64,000 nt of DNA from Oscillospiraceae bacterium (GTDB lineage Bacteria > Bacillota > Clostridia > Oscillospirales > Ruminococcaceae), in assembly GCA_016298065.1 (NCBI GenBank), contig JAEDDN010000001.1, positions 186,001 through 250,000 of the forward strand. Reading direction: 5' to 3'. Below, one piece after another: positions 34,806-42,211 of the stretch (its first letter is position 1; each line of letters starts with the position of its first letter). Under the pieces are notes generated by a model. That model saw only the letters and a program-made list of their open reading frames with translations, did not search any database and was not told the origin of the DNA. Made by a program: the position numbers and the translations under genes.

Positions 34806-35780
34806 CTATTTTTTACTTTTAAAATTAAGAGGAGAGTTTTCTATTGCTTCTTTTACCTGACTGTTGGAAATATGGGTATATATCTGAGTAGTTCCTAAGT
34901 TGTTGTGTCCCAAAATTTCCTGCAAAACTCTTATATCAACGCCTGCGTGCTGATACATCATTGTGGCGGCGGTGTGTCTGAGCTTATGCGTGGAAAATCC
35001 CATACCTGAAAGTCCTGCTTTTTGCAAGCAGTTATCAATTATACGCTCTACCTGTCTTGCACAGATTCTATTTCCATTTCTTGACAAAAACAATGCTTTC
35101 TTATCTAAATGCTTGGCATTTTGATAGTGGTCACGCTTAAATATAAGATAATCGTTAAGAGCCGATAGGCAAGCGTCGTTAAGATATACTATGCGTTCTT
35201 TATTTCCTTTACCTCTAAGCAAAAGACGGTTGTTGTTTTCACAAATGCTTATATCGTTTAAATTTATACCTACAAGCTCACTTAAACGCATACCGCAGTT
35301 TAAAAATAATGTTACCATACAATAATCACGAGCCTTAAAAGGTCCGTCAATGCTGTTTAAAAGCTGTAAGCATTGTTCGAGATTTAGATATTTAGGCAGT
35401 GATTTTTTTATTTTCGGAAGCTCTAAATTTTCAGTAGGATTTTTATCTATAGCGTTTATATTGTACATATGCTTATAAAAGGTTCTTAAGCAGGAAGCCT
35501 TACGGGCTATTGTAGACGATTGATTGGTGCTGTTTACATAATGAAAAAATTCATAAATATCAGATAAGGTAACAGATTTTATAAGATCTATAGAAACATC
35601 TTCGATAGAGATATTTTCAAAATCGGTTTGTTTATCACAAAGACCTTTATGAAGTTTTATAAACCTAAAGAAATATCTGATGTCTTTGTAATAAGCATAA
35701 ACGGTATTTTTAGAACGTCCTTTAACGGTTTCCAAATAAAACAGGAATTCACGGATTTCGGGCGAACAATCGTTATACAT
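34806..35780 (-). CDS. tyrosine recombinase of the XerC/XerD family
   Basis: A site-specific DNA recombinase of 324 residues with an N-terminal SAM-like DNA-binding domain (about 5-110) and a C-terminal catalytic domain. All catalytic residues are present: Arg165 in GMRLSELVG, Lys191 in RGKGNKER, His265 and Arg268 in HKLRH, His292 in LGHNN and Tyr301 in IYTHIS. The sequence style is that of the chromosomal XerC/XerD family that resolves chromosome dimers, rather than of a phage integrase, and no adjacent element ends were found. Which Xer protein it is cannot be decided. The start has GAGGAGGT. Its leader carries a hairpin and its own promoter. Confidence 0.85.
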   Translation of the reverse strand: MYNDCSPEIREFLFYLETVKGRSKNTVYAYYKDIRYFFRFIKLHKGLCDKQTDFENISIEDVSIDLIKSVTLSDIYEFFHYVNSTNQSSTIARKASCLRTFYKHMYNINAIDKNPTENLELPKIKKSLPKYLNLEQCLQLLNSIDGPFKARDYCMVTLFLNCGMRLSELVGINLNDISICENNNRLLLRGKGNKERIVYLNDACLSALNDYLIFKRDHYQNAKHLDKKALFLSRNGNRICARQVERIIDNCLQKAGLSGMGFSTHKLRHTAATMMYQHAGVDIRVLQEILGHNNLGTTQIYTHISNSQVKEAIENSPLNFKSKK

Positions 35781-35796
35781 CTTTTTACCTCCTCTG

Positions 35797-35826
35797 TATG
35801 TCGGTAAATATCAATTTCCCGACATA
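35797..35826 (-). promoter_or_regulatory. hairpin/palindrome at the 5' end of the xer transcript
   Basis: TATGTCGG (35797-35804) and CCGACATA (35819-35826) enclose AAAT-ATCA-ATTT, giving a 12-pair stem with one mismatch and a 4-base loop. It lies between the promoter and the ribosome site, right at the predicted start of the RNA. It could be an operator or an RNA structure protecting the 5' end. Confidence 0.5.
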
Positions 35827-35837
35827 AGCTTTATTTT

Positions 35838-35867
35838 ATTATAGCACTCTCCTACGATATATGTCAA
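35838..35867 (-). promoter_or_regulatory. predicted promoter of the xer gene
   Basis: On the minus strand TTGACA (35867-35862), an 18-base spacer and TATAAT (35843-35838). Confidence 0.65.
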
Positions 35868-36243
35868 TAGATTTTATGTACTTTTATAAAAAGCTGTTTT
35901 CTGAAATATACTAACTAATATCCAAACTAATACCCTTTGATATAATTTAACCTCTAAAATTTAAAACCTCATTTTGAAATTACTGTTTTACATTAAAATG
36001 TTTTTTAGCTTTATAAAGCTTTTATAAATTTTATAAAAATCACTTTTAAAAATTTTTCTAATCTATCTTCTAATTTATATTATTCTTAAACTTAAATAAA
36101 CTTTTATATAAGTATGTAGCTTTTGAGGTTATCTGATGTAAGTAATAAATATAATATAAAATACCGCTTATAGCCTATCTTTTATTTCCCTGCTTATTAT
36201 CTCCCCTATAGTAGTTATGTTTGAAAAAATTTTTAAAAAATAC
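35868..36243. other. AT-rich intergenic stretch with no recognised element
   Basis: These bases lie between two divergent promoters. They are very AT-rich with long A and T runs. I see no reading frame, tRNA, dif-like site or hairpin with a convincing stem. Confidence 0.5.
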
Positions 36244-36272
36244 TTGACAAACCTCATTTTTGGGTATATACT
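36244..36272 (+). promoter_or_regulatory. promoter of the small membrane protein gene
   Basis: TTGACA (36244-36249), a 17-base spacer and TATACT (36267-36272). The palindrome described in the next entry begins 6 bases downstream of the -10 box. Confidence 0.8.
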
Positions 36273-36278
36273 AAAGAA

Positions 36279-36296
36279 AAAGAACAAATGTTCTTT
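36279..36296 (+). promoter_or_regulatory. LexA-type operator
   Basis: AAAGAAC-AAAT-GTTCTTT is a perfect 7-base inverted repeat whose core GAACnnnnGTTC matches the Gram-positive LexA (DinR) box. It covers the predicted transcription start, where bound LexA would block the strong promoter. lexA itself is not in the window, so the link to SOS is inferred. Confidence 0.6.
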
Positions 36297-36329
36297 AGAG
36301 AAATATATATCTTTCCCGGAGGTAATCTT

Positions 36330-36590
36330 ATGAAAAAATTATTTATGTTTTTAGGATTTGCAGGCTTTATATATTTAATCGGTACAGCAGGAGCAAGCGA
36401 CGCCGGCAGTATAGCCTTTTCGAGAATTATTTTGCAGTGCCTGATAAGCTTTTTGGTAATGGGTGCCGGCTATATAGGCTATTGTGCTTGTGATTCCGCC
36501 AAGAAAAAGGCTGAAAATAAGGTTATATATTTAAAAAAGCGTGAAGCTGCAAGAAAGAGCTTTGACGATTATTGCTCAAAAGCCGCTTAA
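36330..36590 (+). CDS. small two-helix membrane protein, probable SOS gene
   Basis: The 86-residue protein has hydrophobic segments at about 4-22 and 31-52 and a very basic, helical C-terminal tail (about 56-86) ending in Lys-Ala-Ala. I recognise no family. The ATG is chosen because GGAGG stands 5 bases before it; the frame remains open for 14 codons upstream, but that part overlaps the operator. Control by a strong promoter with a LexA-type operator recalls small SOS-induced division inhibitors such as YneA, but this protein has two membrane segments and no LysM domain. The C-terminal Ala-Ala might favour rapid proteolysis; both points are inference. Confidence 0.7.
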   Translation: MKKLFMFLGFAGFIYLIGTAGASDAGSIAFSRIILQCLISFLVMGAGYIGYCACDSAKKKAENKVIYLKKREAARKSFDDYCSKAA

Positions 36591-36610
36591 AATTAAGCCT
36601 TTTATTTTTT
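36578..36610 (+). terminator. terminator overlapping the end of the small membrane protein gene
   Basis: AAAAG/CTTTT and GCTTAA/TTAAGC pair around a short loop (36578-36603), including the stop codon, followed by ATTTTTTT. Confidence 0.65.
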
Positions 36611-36621
36611 TAGACTATAAA

Positions 36622-36633
36622 GAACAAAAGTTC
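36622..36633. promoter_or_regulatory. second LexA-like palindrome
   Basis: GAAC-AAAA-GTTC matches the same core as the operator at 36279-36296. It lies in the space between the converging small gene and the SipL-like gene, with no promoter visible beside it. Confidence 0.35.
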
Positions 36634-36650
36634 CACCTCTTTATTTTATA

Positions 36651-36684
36651 GAGAAAAATAAAAATAAGGGGCGTAAAGCCCCTT
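36651..36684 (-). terminator. terminator of the SipL-like gene
   Basis: AAGGGGC (36666-36672) and GCCCCTT (36678-36684) pair; on the minus strand the hairpin is followed by ATTTTTATTTTT. Confidence 0.8.
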
Positions 36685-36706
36685 ATAATATAAAGTGTAA
36701 AATTTC

Positions 36707-38245
36707 TTAATCTACAATAGGAATTAAAATCATTCCCCTTGCGGTTATATTTTGCGATTCAAGCGAGTTTTCTTCAAGTATTGCGTCAACCGAAGTATTA
36801 TAGCGTTTTGCTATATCCCATATACTTTCGTTTTCGTCCGCAAAATATAATCTCAAAGCGCTGTTATCCTTACGGCTTTTAGGGTTTTGTTCATCTACCG
36901 TTACTTCGTTTATGTATTTTAAAGATACGTTTTCGTATATAATACCGCTTACAATAAGCTCTGCCCTAATCTCGATTTCATCTACCGACATAATGGTATA
37001 TCCTGCGGAATAAACGGTTATATTCGGCTCAAACTTAATGTTGTTATTACCTTTTATATCATCTATTGAAAGCTCGCAGGGTATTAACTGGTCAAATGCC
37101 AGCGGAATATTATCGTTATCGAATGCCAGCATAGACATTTTAAGATTGCACATAACGCCTATTTTGTCGTCTTCATACTGCCATGTGACATTTTCTGCAC
37201 TTAAACTTAAGTCGCAGATACTGTTTATATTGTTTTGATTTAGTTTAACGGATTTTTTGATGATAATATTTTGGTTTATCGCTTTTTGTACCCTGTCTAA
37301 ATTTATGTCGGAAAAACTGCAAACCGTTTCATAATTTGTTGAATAGCAGTCGTCCACAACCTGCACGGTCTTGTTTATGCAAGCCTCGCAGGTTATTTTT
37401 ATGCCCAATTCTACAATAAATGAATTACAGCGATCATCATCGTCTACCTGAAGGTCTATATCATACTTTGTTATATCAAGGATATTGTTGCAGATATAAT
37501 CCTCGTCTATACCGGCTAAATCTACAATTTGACTTATCTGAAGTTTATGCTCCATAATTTCGGGATTACCGCTGTTATCTGCCGGCAGATAAAGTGTGTT
37601 AAGCAGTACCTCACCTTTTACAACAACCTTATTTGCAAGTATCTTGGAATCAACCGAAAGCGCCACTGCCTCATAGCTTAGTATATCCGAAATTGCGGGC
37701 TTGCCCTGCCCTATCATCAGCTCATCTTTTACGGTAAAATCCTTAACAGCGCACAGCTTTTGACTGCACACCGACACCTCATTTTTATGAAGCTGAACGT
37801 TGTTGCAGTCCACAATAATAGGTATTGTTTTAGTGTTTGTTACGGTAACGGTTATGGTAAGCGCACCTTTTATATCAAGTCTTCTTTGGTTAACCGCACG
37901 GCAGTTTACATAATCGGTGCGTATTTTTGCGATTACCGCCGCATTTGTGCCGTCGCTTTTAAGCTCTATTGTTTTGGTGAAGTTTTGCTTTTGTTCCAAA
38001 GCCTTTATATCACTTGGATTTTCGCCTATATAAAGTATTTTAATATAAGCTACTCCGTCTATTGTAAGCTTGTTGGCTACTGTTTTAGTGCTCAGTACCT
38101 TACCTGTTATCTGAGATTTTAAAATTTTAAAAATTTCGGGACAATAATCCGGCAAAACATAGTCTAATTCTACCGTTTGTTCTATAGCGCCGTTAAATAT
38201 AACCTCATTAACAGAAATGTTTTCTTTGCTCATACTAAAATCCAC
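36707..38245 (-). CDS. sipL: SipL-like spore coat morphogenetic protein (SPOCS + LysM domains)
   Basis: The 512-residue protein has two or more SPOCS (DUF3794) domains, with the typical opening VELDYVLPDYCPEIFKILKS near residue 25 and a related segment near 160-280. A C-terminal LysM domain (about 465-512) shows ESIWDIAKRYNTSVDAILEEN. In Clostridioides difficile SipL has this layout and binds SpoIVA in the basal layer of the spore coat through its LysM domain. The start is taken as a GTG at 38245, nine bases after AAGGAG; the open frame extends further upstream without a ribosome site, and an ATG four codons in is too far from it. Its presence implies a sporulating organism or recent ancestry. 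A LexA-like palindrome lies about 100 bases upstream. Confidence 0.82.
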   Translation of the reverse strand: MDFSMSKENISVNEVIFNGAIEQTVELDYVLPDYCPEIFKILKSQITGKVLSTKTVANKLTIDGVAYIKILYIGENPSDIKALEQKQNFTKTIELKSDGTNAAVIAKIRTDYVNCRAVNQRRLDIKGALTITVTVTNTKTIPIIVDCNNVQLHKNEVSVCSQKLCAVKDFTVKDELMIGQGKPAISDILSYEAVALSVDSKILANKVVVKGEVLLNTLYLPADNSGNPEIMEHKLQISQIVDLAGIDEDYICNNILDITKYDIDLQVDDDDRCNSFIVELGIKITCEACINKTVQVVDDCYSTNYETVCSFSDINLDRVQKAINQNIIIKKSVKLNQNNINSICDLSLSAENVTWQYEDDKIGVMCNLKMSMLAFDNDNIPLAFDQLIPCELSIDDIKGNNNIKFEPNITVYSAGYTIMSVDEIEIRAELIVSGIIYENVSLKYINEVTVDEQNPKSRKDNSALRLYFADENESIWDIAKRYNTSVDAILEENSLESQNITARGMILIPIVD

Positions 38246-38344
38246 TTTTAACCTCTCCTTTTTGATTTTATATTTTTCTACCACATTTATATTAGCGTTA
38301 ATATTAAATTATGACAGCATATAAAATATAGGTTAAAAGCTAAA

Positions 38345-38358
38345 AGAACGGGCGTTCT
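38345..38358. promoter_or_regulatory. third LexA-like palindrome
   Basis: AGAACGGGCGTTCT is a perfect palindrome with the GAACnnnnGTTC core, 7 bases from the end of the radical SAM gene and about 100 bases before the SipL-like start. No clear -35/-10 pair is adjacent. Confidence 0.4.
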
Positions 38359-38364
38359 ATACGA

Positions 38365-39264
38365 TTAAACCCCCTCATTATTAAATTCGGGAATAAAGCT
38401 TTCGTCTGCAGTGTCGCCCTCTTGTATAAAGGCGTTTTTTACTCCGAGCTTTAGTGCAAAGTCTATTACGTCATTATATTCCTTATCGGTTATTTTTCGG
38501 TTTAATTCTCTAAATGTATCAGACGTATTTACCGGCGTATACTGATTCATAATGCTTAAATAAATATCGTCGCCGTAGGTTTCGTAGAGATATTTTATTA
38601 TTTGTTTTGAATCCTCTGTGCAACCGGGTAGTACAAGATGCCTTACAATTACGCCTTTTTTCATCATTCCGTCCTTATCGAACAAAGGTTTCCCTGCCCT
38701 ATTTACCATCTCGTCTATTGCCGCTTTGGCGATTTCGGGGTAATCGGGCGCATTAGAATACCGCTTACTTAAGGCGCTATTTAAGTATTTAAAATCAGGC
38801 ATGTATATATCTACATATGAGCTTAATGCTTTAATCGCATTAACCTTTTCATAAGAGCTTGTATTGTAGACTATCGGCAAACTAAGCCCGTTTTGCTTTG
38901 ATAAAGTTATAGCTTTAATTATTTGCGGAAGATAGTGAGAAGGCGTTACAAGGTTTATATTATGCGCTTTCTTTTCCTCGAGCTCTAAAAATATCTGCGA
39001 GAGCCTTTTTATGCTTATAATCTTGCCGTTTTGTGCAGAAGCTATTTTTGAGTTTTGGCAATATACACATCTTAAATTACAGCCTGAAAAAAATACGGCC
39101 CCTGAACCTCTTGTACCGGAAATACAAGGCTCCTCCCAAAAGTGAAGAGCAGCTCTTGCTATCATTATTTCGTTTGCAGTAAGGCAAAAGCCTCTTTTTT
39201 CATCTCGGTTTACGTTGCAGTTTCTCGGGCACAAATTGCAAGTATTTATATTTTCTTTTAGCAC
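38365..39264 (-). CDS. radical SAM protein, pyruvate-formate-lyase activase-like (COG1313 type)
   Basis: The 299-residue protein has the radical SAM cluster motif CNLRCVYC near residue 62, preceded by a Cys-rich segment CNLCPRNCNVN (residues 9-19) with further cysteines that may bind another cluster. The downstream NTSSYEK and DIYMPDFKYL segments match the PflA-homologue family COG1313, whose substrates are unknown. No glycyl-radical enzyme is encoded nearby, so an activase role cannot be asserted. The start is a GTG that overlaps the pnuC stop by one base (TAGTG). Confidence 0.8.
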   Translation of the reverse strand: MLKENINTCNLCPRNCNVNRDEKRGFCLTANEIMIARAALHFWEEPCISGTRGSGAVFFSGCNLRCVYCQNSKIASAQNGKIISIKRLSQIFLELEEKKAHNINLVTPSHYLPQIIKAITLSKQNGLSLPIVYNTSSYEKVNAIKALSSYVDIYMPDFKYLNSALSKRYSNAPDYPEIAKAAIDEMVNRAGKPLFDKDGMMKKGVIVRHLVLPGCTEDSKQIIKYLYETYGDDIYLSIMNQYTPVNTSDTFRELNRKITDKEYNDVIDFALKLGVKNAFIQEGDTADESFIPEFNNEGV

Positions 39265-39968
39265 TAAGCCACTTCCCTTTTGTTTAATATTTGTCTTTTT
39301 TTCATTCTTTGCCAGCTAACAAAACCATATAGGTCATTTATAAAAAATACTATAAAACATACAACCATAGGAAAGTATGATATATCGTTTAATGTTGCAA
39401 ATATCCACAATATAATAAGTACAATATCATTAGCTGCATATCCTAAGGCGTAATATGAGCTTCGCATAAAGGTCATATATGACGCCAAAAAGCTGGTTGT
39501 AACCGATAATGTACTAAAAAATAAATTTGCGGTATTAAGTGCTTTTAAAACAAAGTAAAAAACAGCGGTAACTAAAACAGTAAGCATAAGCATAACGATA
39601 ACCTGTATATAGGTCATACGGTGTACTTTGACCTCAGCAGTCTTTTTGTAAGGGTGTTTAAGCCACGAAATAACCGCTAAAACAGCAATGGGAGAAGTCA
39701 TACCGAGATAAGTTATCATTTCACCGTAATAATTAAAATAAAAAGATATAATACCGTAGAAAACTGAAAAAATAACGATTAAGATTTGACCTATTACATA
39801 TCCCTTAGCCAAAAATATGAGTGCAGTAACTCCTATAAAAGAAGCTATAAGCGTTAAATAATTGTCGGACGAACAAACAAAAAAAGAAGCTGTAACAATA
39901 ATTAAAGAGGTAATCCAAAGACTTAACTCAAACCGTGTAAACTGTTTAAATAAATTTTTAAATTGCAA
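39264..39968 (-). CDS. pnuC: nicotinamide riboside/mononucleotide transporter PnuC
   Basis: A membrane protein of about 234 residues with seven predicted helices and the PnuC family motifs in the second half (SYMTFMRSSYYALGYAANDI and VVCFIVFFINDLYGFVSWQR). It imports a nicotinamide-ribose precursor for NAD synthesis. The start is uncertain: the frame is open from a GTG at 39977 that is too close to AGAAGG, so I take the TTG at 39968, eight bases after AGAAGG. A long hairpin with a T-run ends immediately before the ribosome site, so expression depends on passing or processing that structure. Confidence 0.8.
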   Translation of the reverse strand: MQFKNLFKQFTRFELSLWITSLIIVTASFFVCSSDNYLTLIASFIGVTALIFLAKGYVIGQILIVIFSVFYGIISFYFNYYGEMITYLGMTSPIAVLAVISWLKHPYKKTAEVKVHRMTYIQVIVMLMLTVLVTAVFYFVLKALNTANLFFSTLSVTTSFLASYMTFMRSSYYALGYAANDIVLIILWIFATLNDISYFPMVVCFIVFFINDLYGFVSWQRMKKRQILNKREVA

Positions 39969-39980
39969 TACATACACCTT

Positions 39981-40039
39981 CTAAAAAAGCATTCGCCAAC
40001 ACATCTTCAAAGACCTAACGATGTGCTAACGAATGCTTT
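39981..40039 (-). terminator. long terminator-like hairpin directly in front of pnuC
   Basis: AAAGCATTCG and CGAATGCTTT (39986-39995 and 40030-40039) plus CACATC and GATGTG (40000-40005 and 40020-40025), joined by four wobble or weak pairs, make a stem of about 20 pairs. On the minus strand it is followed by TTTTTT. It can end the malic enzyme transcript. Just upstream in the RNA, GAATG can pair with the CATTC of the stem, a possible alternative fold. Confidence 0.7.
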
Positions 40040-40082
40040 AACATTCTGCTGCCCGGTGGTAGCTTTATAATGAATTTTTAAA

Positions 40083-41240
40083 TTACTTTTTTACTGCGTT
40101 TGCAACAGCTTTAGCTACGCTGTCGGCAACTTTTGGATTAAACGGATCCGGCAAGATGTATTCCGGGCACAATTCCTCATCAGAAACAATGCTTGCGATT
40201 CCGTAAGAAGCAGAAAGCTTCATTTCTTCTGTAATATCAGTTGCTCTTGCAGCTAATGCGCCTTTAAAGATTCCCGGGAAAGCTAATACGTTATTTATCT
40301 GGTTAGGATAATCGCTTCTGCCGGTACCTATAATGTATGCGCCGGCTTCCTTAGCAACCTCAGGCATAATTTCAGGAGTAGGATTAGACATAGCAAAAAT
40401 GATAGGCTTATCAGACATAGATTTTACCATATCGGCAGTAACTACGTTAGGAGCCGAAACACCTATAAATACGTCAGCACCAACCATAGCGTCTGCAAGC
40501 TTGCCCTTTAAGTTTTTGTGATTAGTGATTTTAGCCATTTCGGCTTGTGCTTCGTTCATATATTCTGCGCCCTCGTAAAGAATACCCTTACTGTTGCACA
40601 TAATTATATTTTTAACGCCGAGCTTCATTATAAGCTTAGCTATAGCGATACCTGCGGCACCTGCACCGTTTACTACTACGTTAAACTCGTCAAGTGATTT
40701 ACCTACAAGCTTTGCGCTGTTAATCATTGCGGCGCCTACTATGATAGCGGTTCCGTGCTGGTCATCGTGGAATACCGGGATATTTAACTTGTCATTTAAA
40801 CGCTTTTCAATTTCAAAACATCTCGGAGCGGCAATATCCTCTAAGTTAATTCCGCCGAAGCTAAGTGAGATAAGCTCAATGGTTTTTACAATCTCGTCCA
40901 CATCTTTTGAATTAACGCAGATAGGAATAGCGTCTACGTCGCCGAAGGTTTTAAACAGTGCGCACTTACCCTCCATAACAGGCATTGCGGCTAAAGGACC
41001 TATATCGCCTAAGCCGAGTACTGCGGTACCGTCTGTTATAACAGCAACTAAGTTACCTCTTCTTGTGTATTCATAAGACAAGGAAGGATCTTTTTCTATT
41101 TCAAGACAAGGTGCAGCAACTCCGGGTGTATATGCAACCGAAAGCTCTTCCTTGTTTTTGATTGAAGCTCTTGAAACAACTTCAATTTTACCTTTCCATT
41201 CCTTGTGCTTTTCGCAAGCAATCTTCTTTTGTTCGTCCAT
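40083..41240 (-). CDS. NAD(P)-dependent malic enzyme
   Basis: It decarboxylates malate to pyruvate with reduction of NAD or NADP. The 385-residue protein is the short bacterial form without the phosphotransacetylase-like extension. Visible motifs are ELSVAYTPGVAAPCLEI, the metal-binding CFEIEKRLN/FHDDQHGTAI region and the Rossmann motif VVNGAGAAGIAIA near residue 187, followed by FAMSNPTPEI. AAAGGAG precedes the ATG. It has a hairpin terminator before pnuC and may be monocistronic. Confidence 0.93.
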   Translation of the reverse strand: MDEQKKIACEKHKEWKGKIEVVSRASIKNKEELSVAYTPGVAAPCLEIEKDPSLSYEYTRRGNLVAVITDGTAVLGLGDIGPLAAMPVMEGKCALFKTFGDVDAIPICVNSKDVDEIVKTIELISLSFGGINLEDIAAPRCFEIEKRLNDKLNIPVFHDDQHGTAIIVGAAMINSAKLVGKSLDEFNVVVNGAGAAGIAIAKLIMKLGVKNIIMCNSKGILYEGAEYMNEAQAEMAKITNHKNLKGKLADAMVGADVFIGVSAPNVVTADMVKSMSDKPIIFAMSNPTPEIMPEVAKEAGAYIIGTGRSDYPNQINNVLAFPGIFKGALAARATDITEEMKLSASYGIASIVSDEELCPEYILPDPFNPKVADSVAKAVANAVKK

Positions 41241-41281
41241 TTTTATTACTCCTTTTATGTTATTATAAATATTTAAATATT

Positions 41282-42124
41282 TTATTTACCGAATTTTAAT
41301 TTATGCCTTTTTTCAAGTTCAGCTAAGGCTTCGCCTGTAGTATATCTACTGCCTAAAGGACAGGGCTTTGACGAATAATATCCGTGAAAATCCGAGCCGC
41401 CCGTCTTTACAAGAGAATACTTATCGGCTATTTTAATGAGCTCATCCTCTCCCTGTTTCTCGCAACGGCTGTGATAAACTTCGACTCCGTCGATTAGGTT
41501 TTTCTCACCAAGTTCCTCTAAAAGCTCCAAGCTTTCATATTCATAAGGATGTGCCAGCACAGCCATTCCCTCAGCCTGATTTATAAGCTCCAAAATTTCG
41601 TATACATCAGGATACTGAACCGGAACATATATTTTACCTGTCTTAGGATTAAAAAGCTCGTTATAAAGACCGCCGAAAATTCTTGAGGTATAGCTGTAAC
41701 ACATTAAAGCGTGCATAATATGCTGTTTGTAAATAGATGTGCTGTGAGAAGCAAAGCGCATAACGTCATCAGCAGTAATGGGAAAATACTTCATTGTTTT
41801 AGCAATAAGCTCTTTTCCTACCTTTTTTCTCTTATCGCATATTTGCGCACAAATAACCTCTAACATTACAGGTTTATTTGGCATATAGCAAAGCATATGT
41901 ACACGTCTGTTTCGCTTGTAATCATAACAGGAAAGCTCTACGCCCGAAACGGTTTTAATGCCGTATCTTTCGCCTAAGACCTTTACCCGTGAGACAGAAG
42001 CTATAGTATCGTGATCGGTTATAGCTATAAAATCGAGCCCTAACTTTTTAGCCATAGAAATTACATTTTCTATGCCCTCAGAGCCGTCAGACAGTCTGGT
42101 ATGACAATGTAAATCACCTTTCAT
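41282..42124 (-). CDS. PHP-domain phosphoesterase, YciV/TrpH (RNase AM)-like
   Basis: The protein of about 280 residues begins with the metal-binding motif DLHCHTRLSDG (residues 4-14), followed by FIAITDHDT, AHPYEYE and the terminal GSDFHGYY. These are the four PHP motifs, and an insertion between them fits the YciV/TrpH group, whose characterised member removes 5' nucleotides from RNA and nucleoside bisphosphates. It does not look like the histidinol-phosphate phosphatase HisK. The ATG at 42124 is preferred to a GTG three codons earlier because it places the motif at the usual distance. It has its own promoter. Confidence 0.8.
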   Translation of the reverse strand: MKGDLHCHTRLSDGSEGIENVISMAKKLGLDFIAITDHDTIASVSRVKVLGERYGIKTVSGVELSCYDYKRNRRVHMLCYMPNKPVMLEVICAQICDKRKKVGKELIAKTMKYFPITADDVMRFASHSTSIYKQHIMHALMCYSYTSRIFGGLYNELFNPKTGKIYVPVQYPDVYEILELINQAEGMAVLAHPYEYESLELLEELGEKNLIDGVEVYHSRCEKQGEDELIKIADKYSLVKTGGSDFHGYYSSKPCPLGSRYTTGEALAELEKRHKLKFGK

Positions 42125-42163
42125 AATGTTCACCGTATACCTTAAAAATATATGTTATTTAAT

Positions 42164-42192
42164 ATTATAGTACATTTTATAGAAAAATGCAA
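42164..42192 (-). promoter_or_regulatory. predicted promoter of the PHP gene
   Basis: On the minus strand TTGCAT (42192-42187), a 17-base spacer and TATAAT (42169-42164). Confidence 0.7.
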
Positions 42193-42211
42193 AATAATAT
42201 GATATTTTCGT

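Noticed and set aside
35868..36243. A dif site next to the Xer gene
   Set aside because: I compared the AT-rich stretch with the Bacillus dif core by eye and found no 28-base site with two matching half sites.
36288..36329. Upstream ATG at 36288 as the start of the small membrane protein
   Set aside because: It lies within the LexA-like palindrome, has no ribosome site and would add a non-hydrophobic leader; the ATG at 36330 has GGAGG at the right distance.
40030..40075. ZTP or preQ1 riboswitch upstream of pnuC
   Set aside because: ACCACCGGGCAGC slightly recalls the 3' part of the ZTP motif, but the required upstream GGTCGTG domain is absent, since that position is malic enzyme coding sequence.
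41282..42124. PHP protein as the missing histidinol-phosphate phosphatase HisK
   Set aside because: The N-terminal DLHCHTRLSDG with the insertion and AHPYEYE pattern fits the YciV/TrpH group; HisK-specific sequence is not seen and it is far from the his operon.
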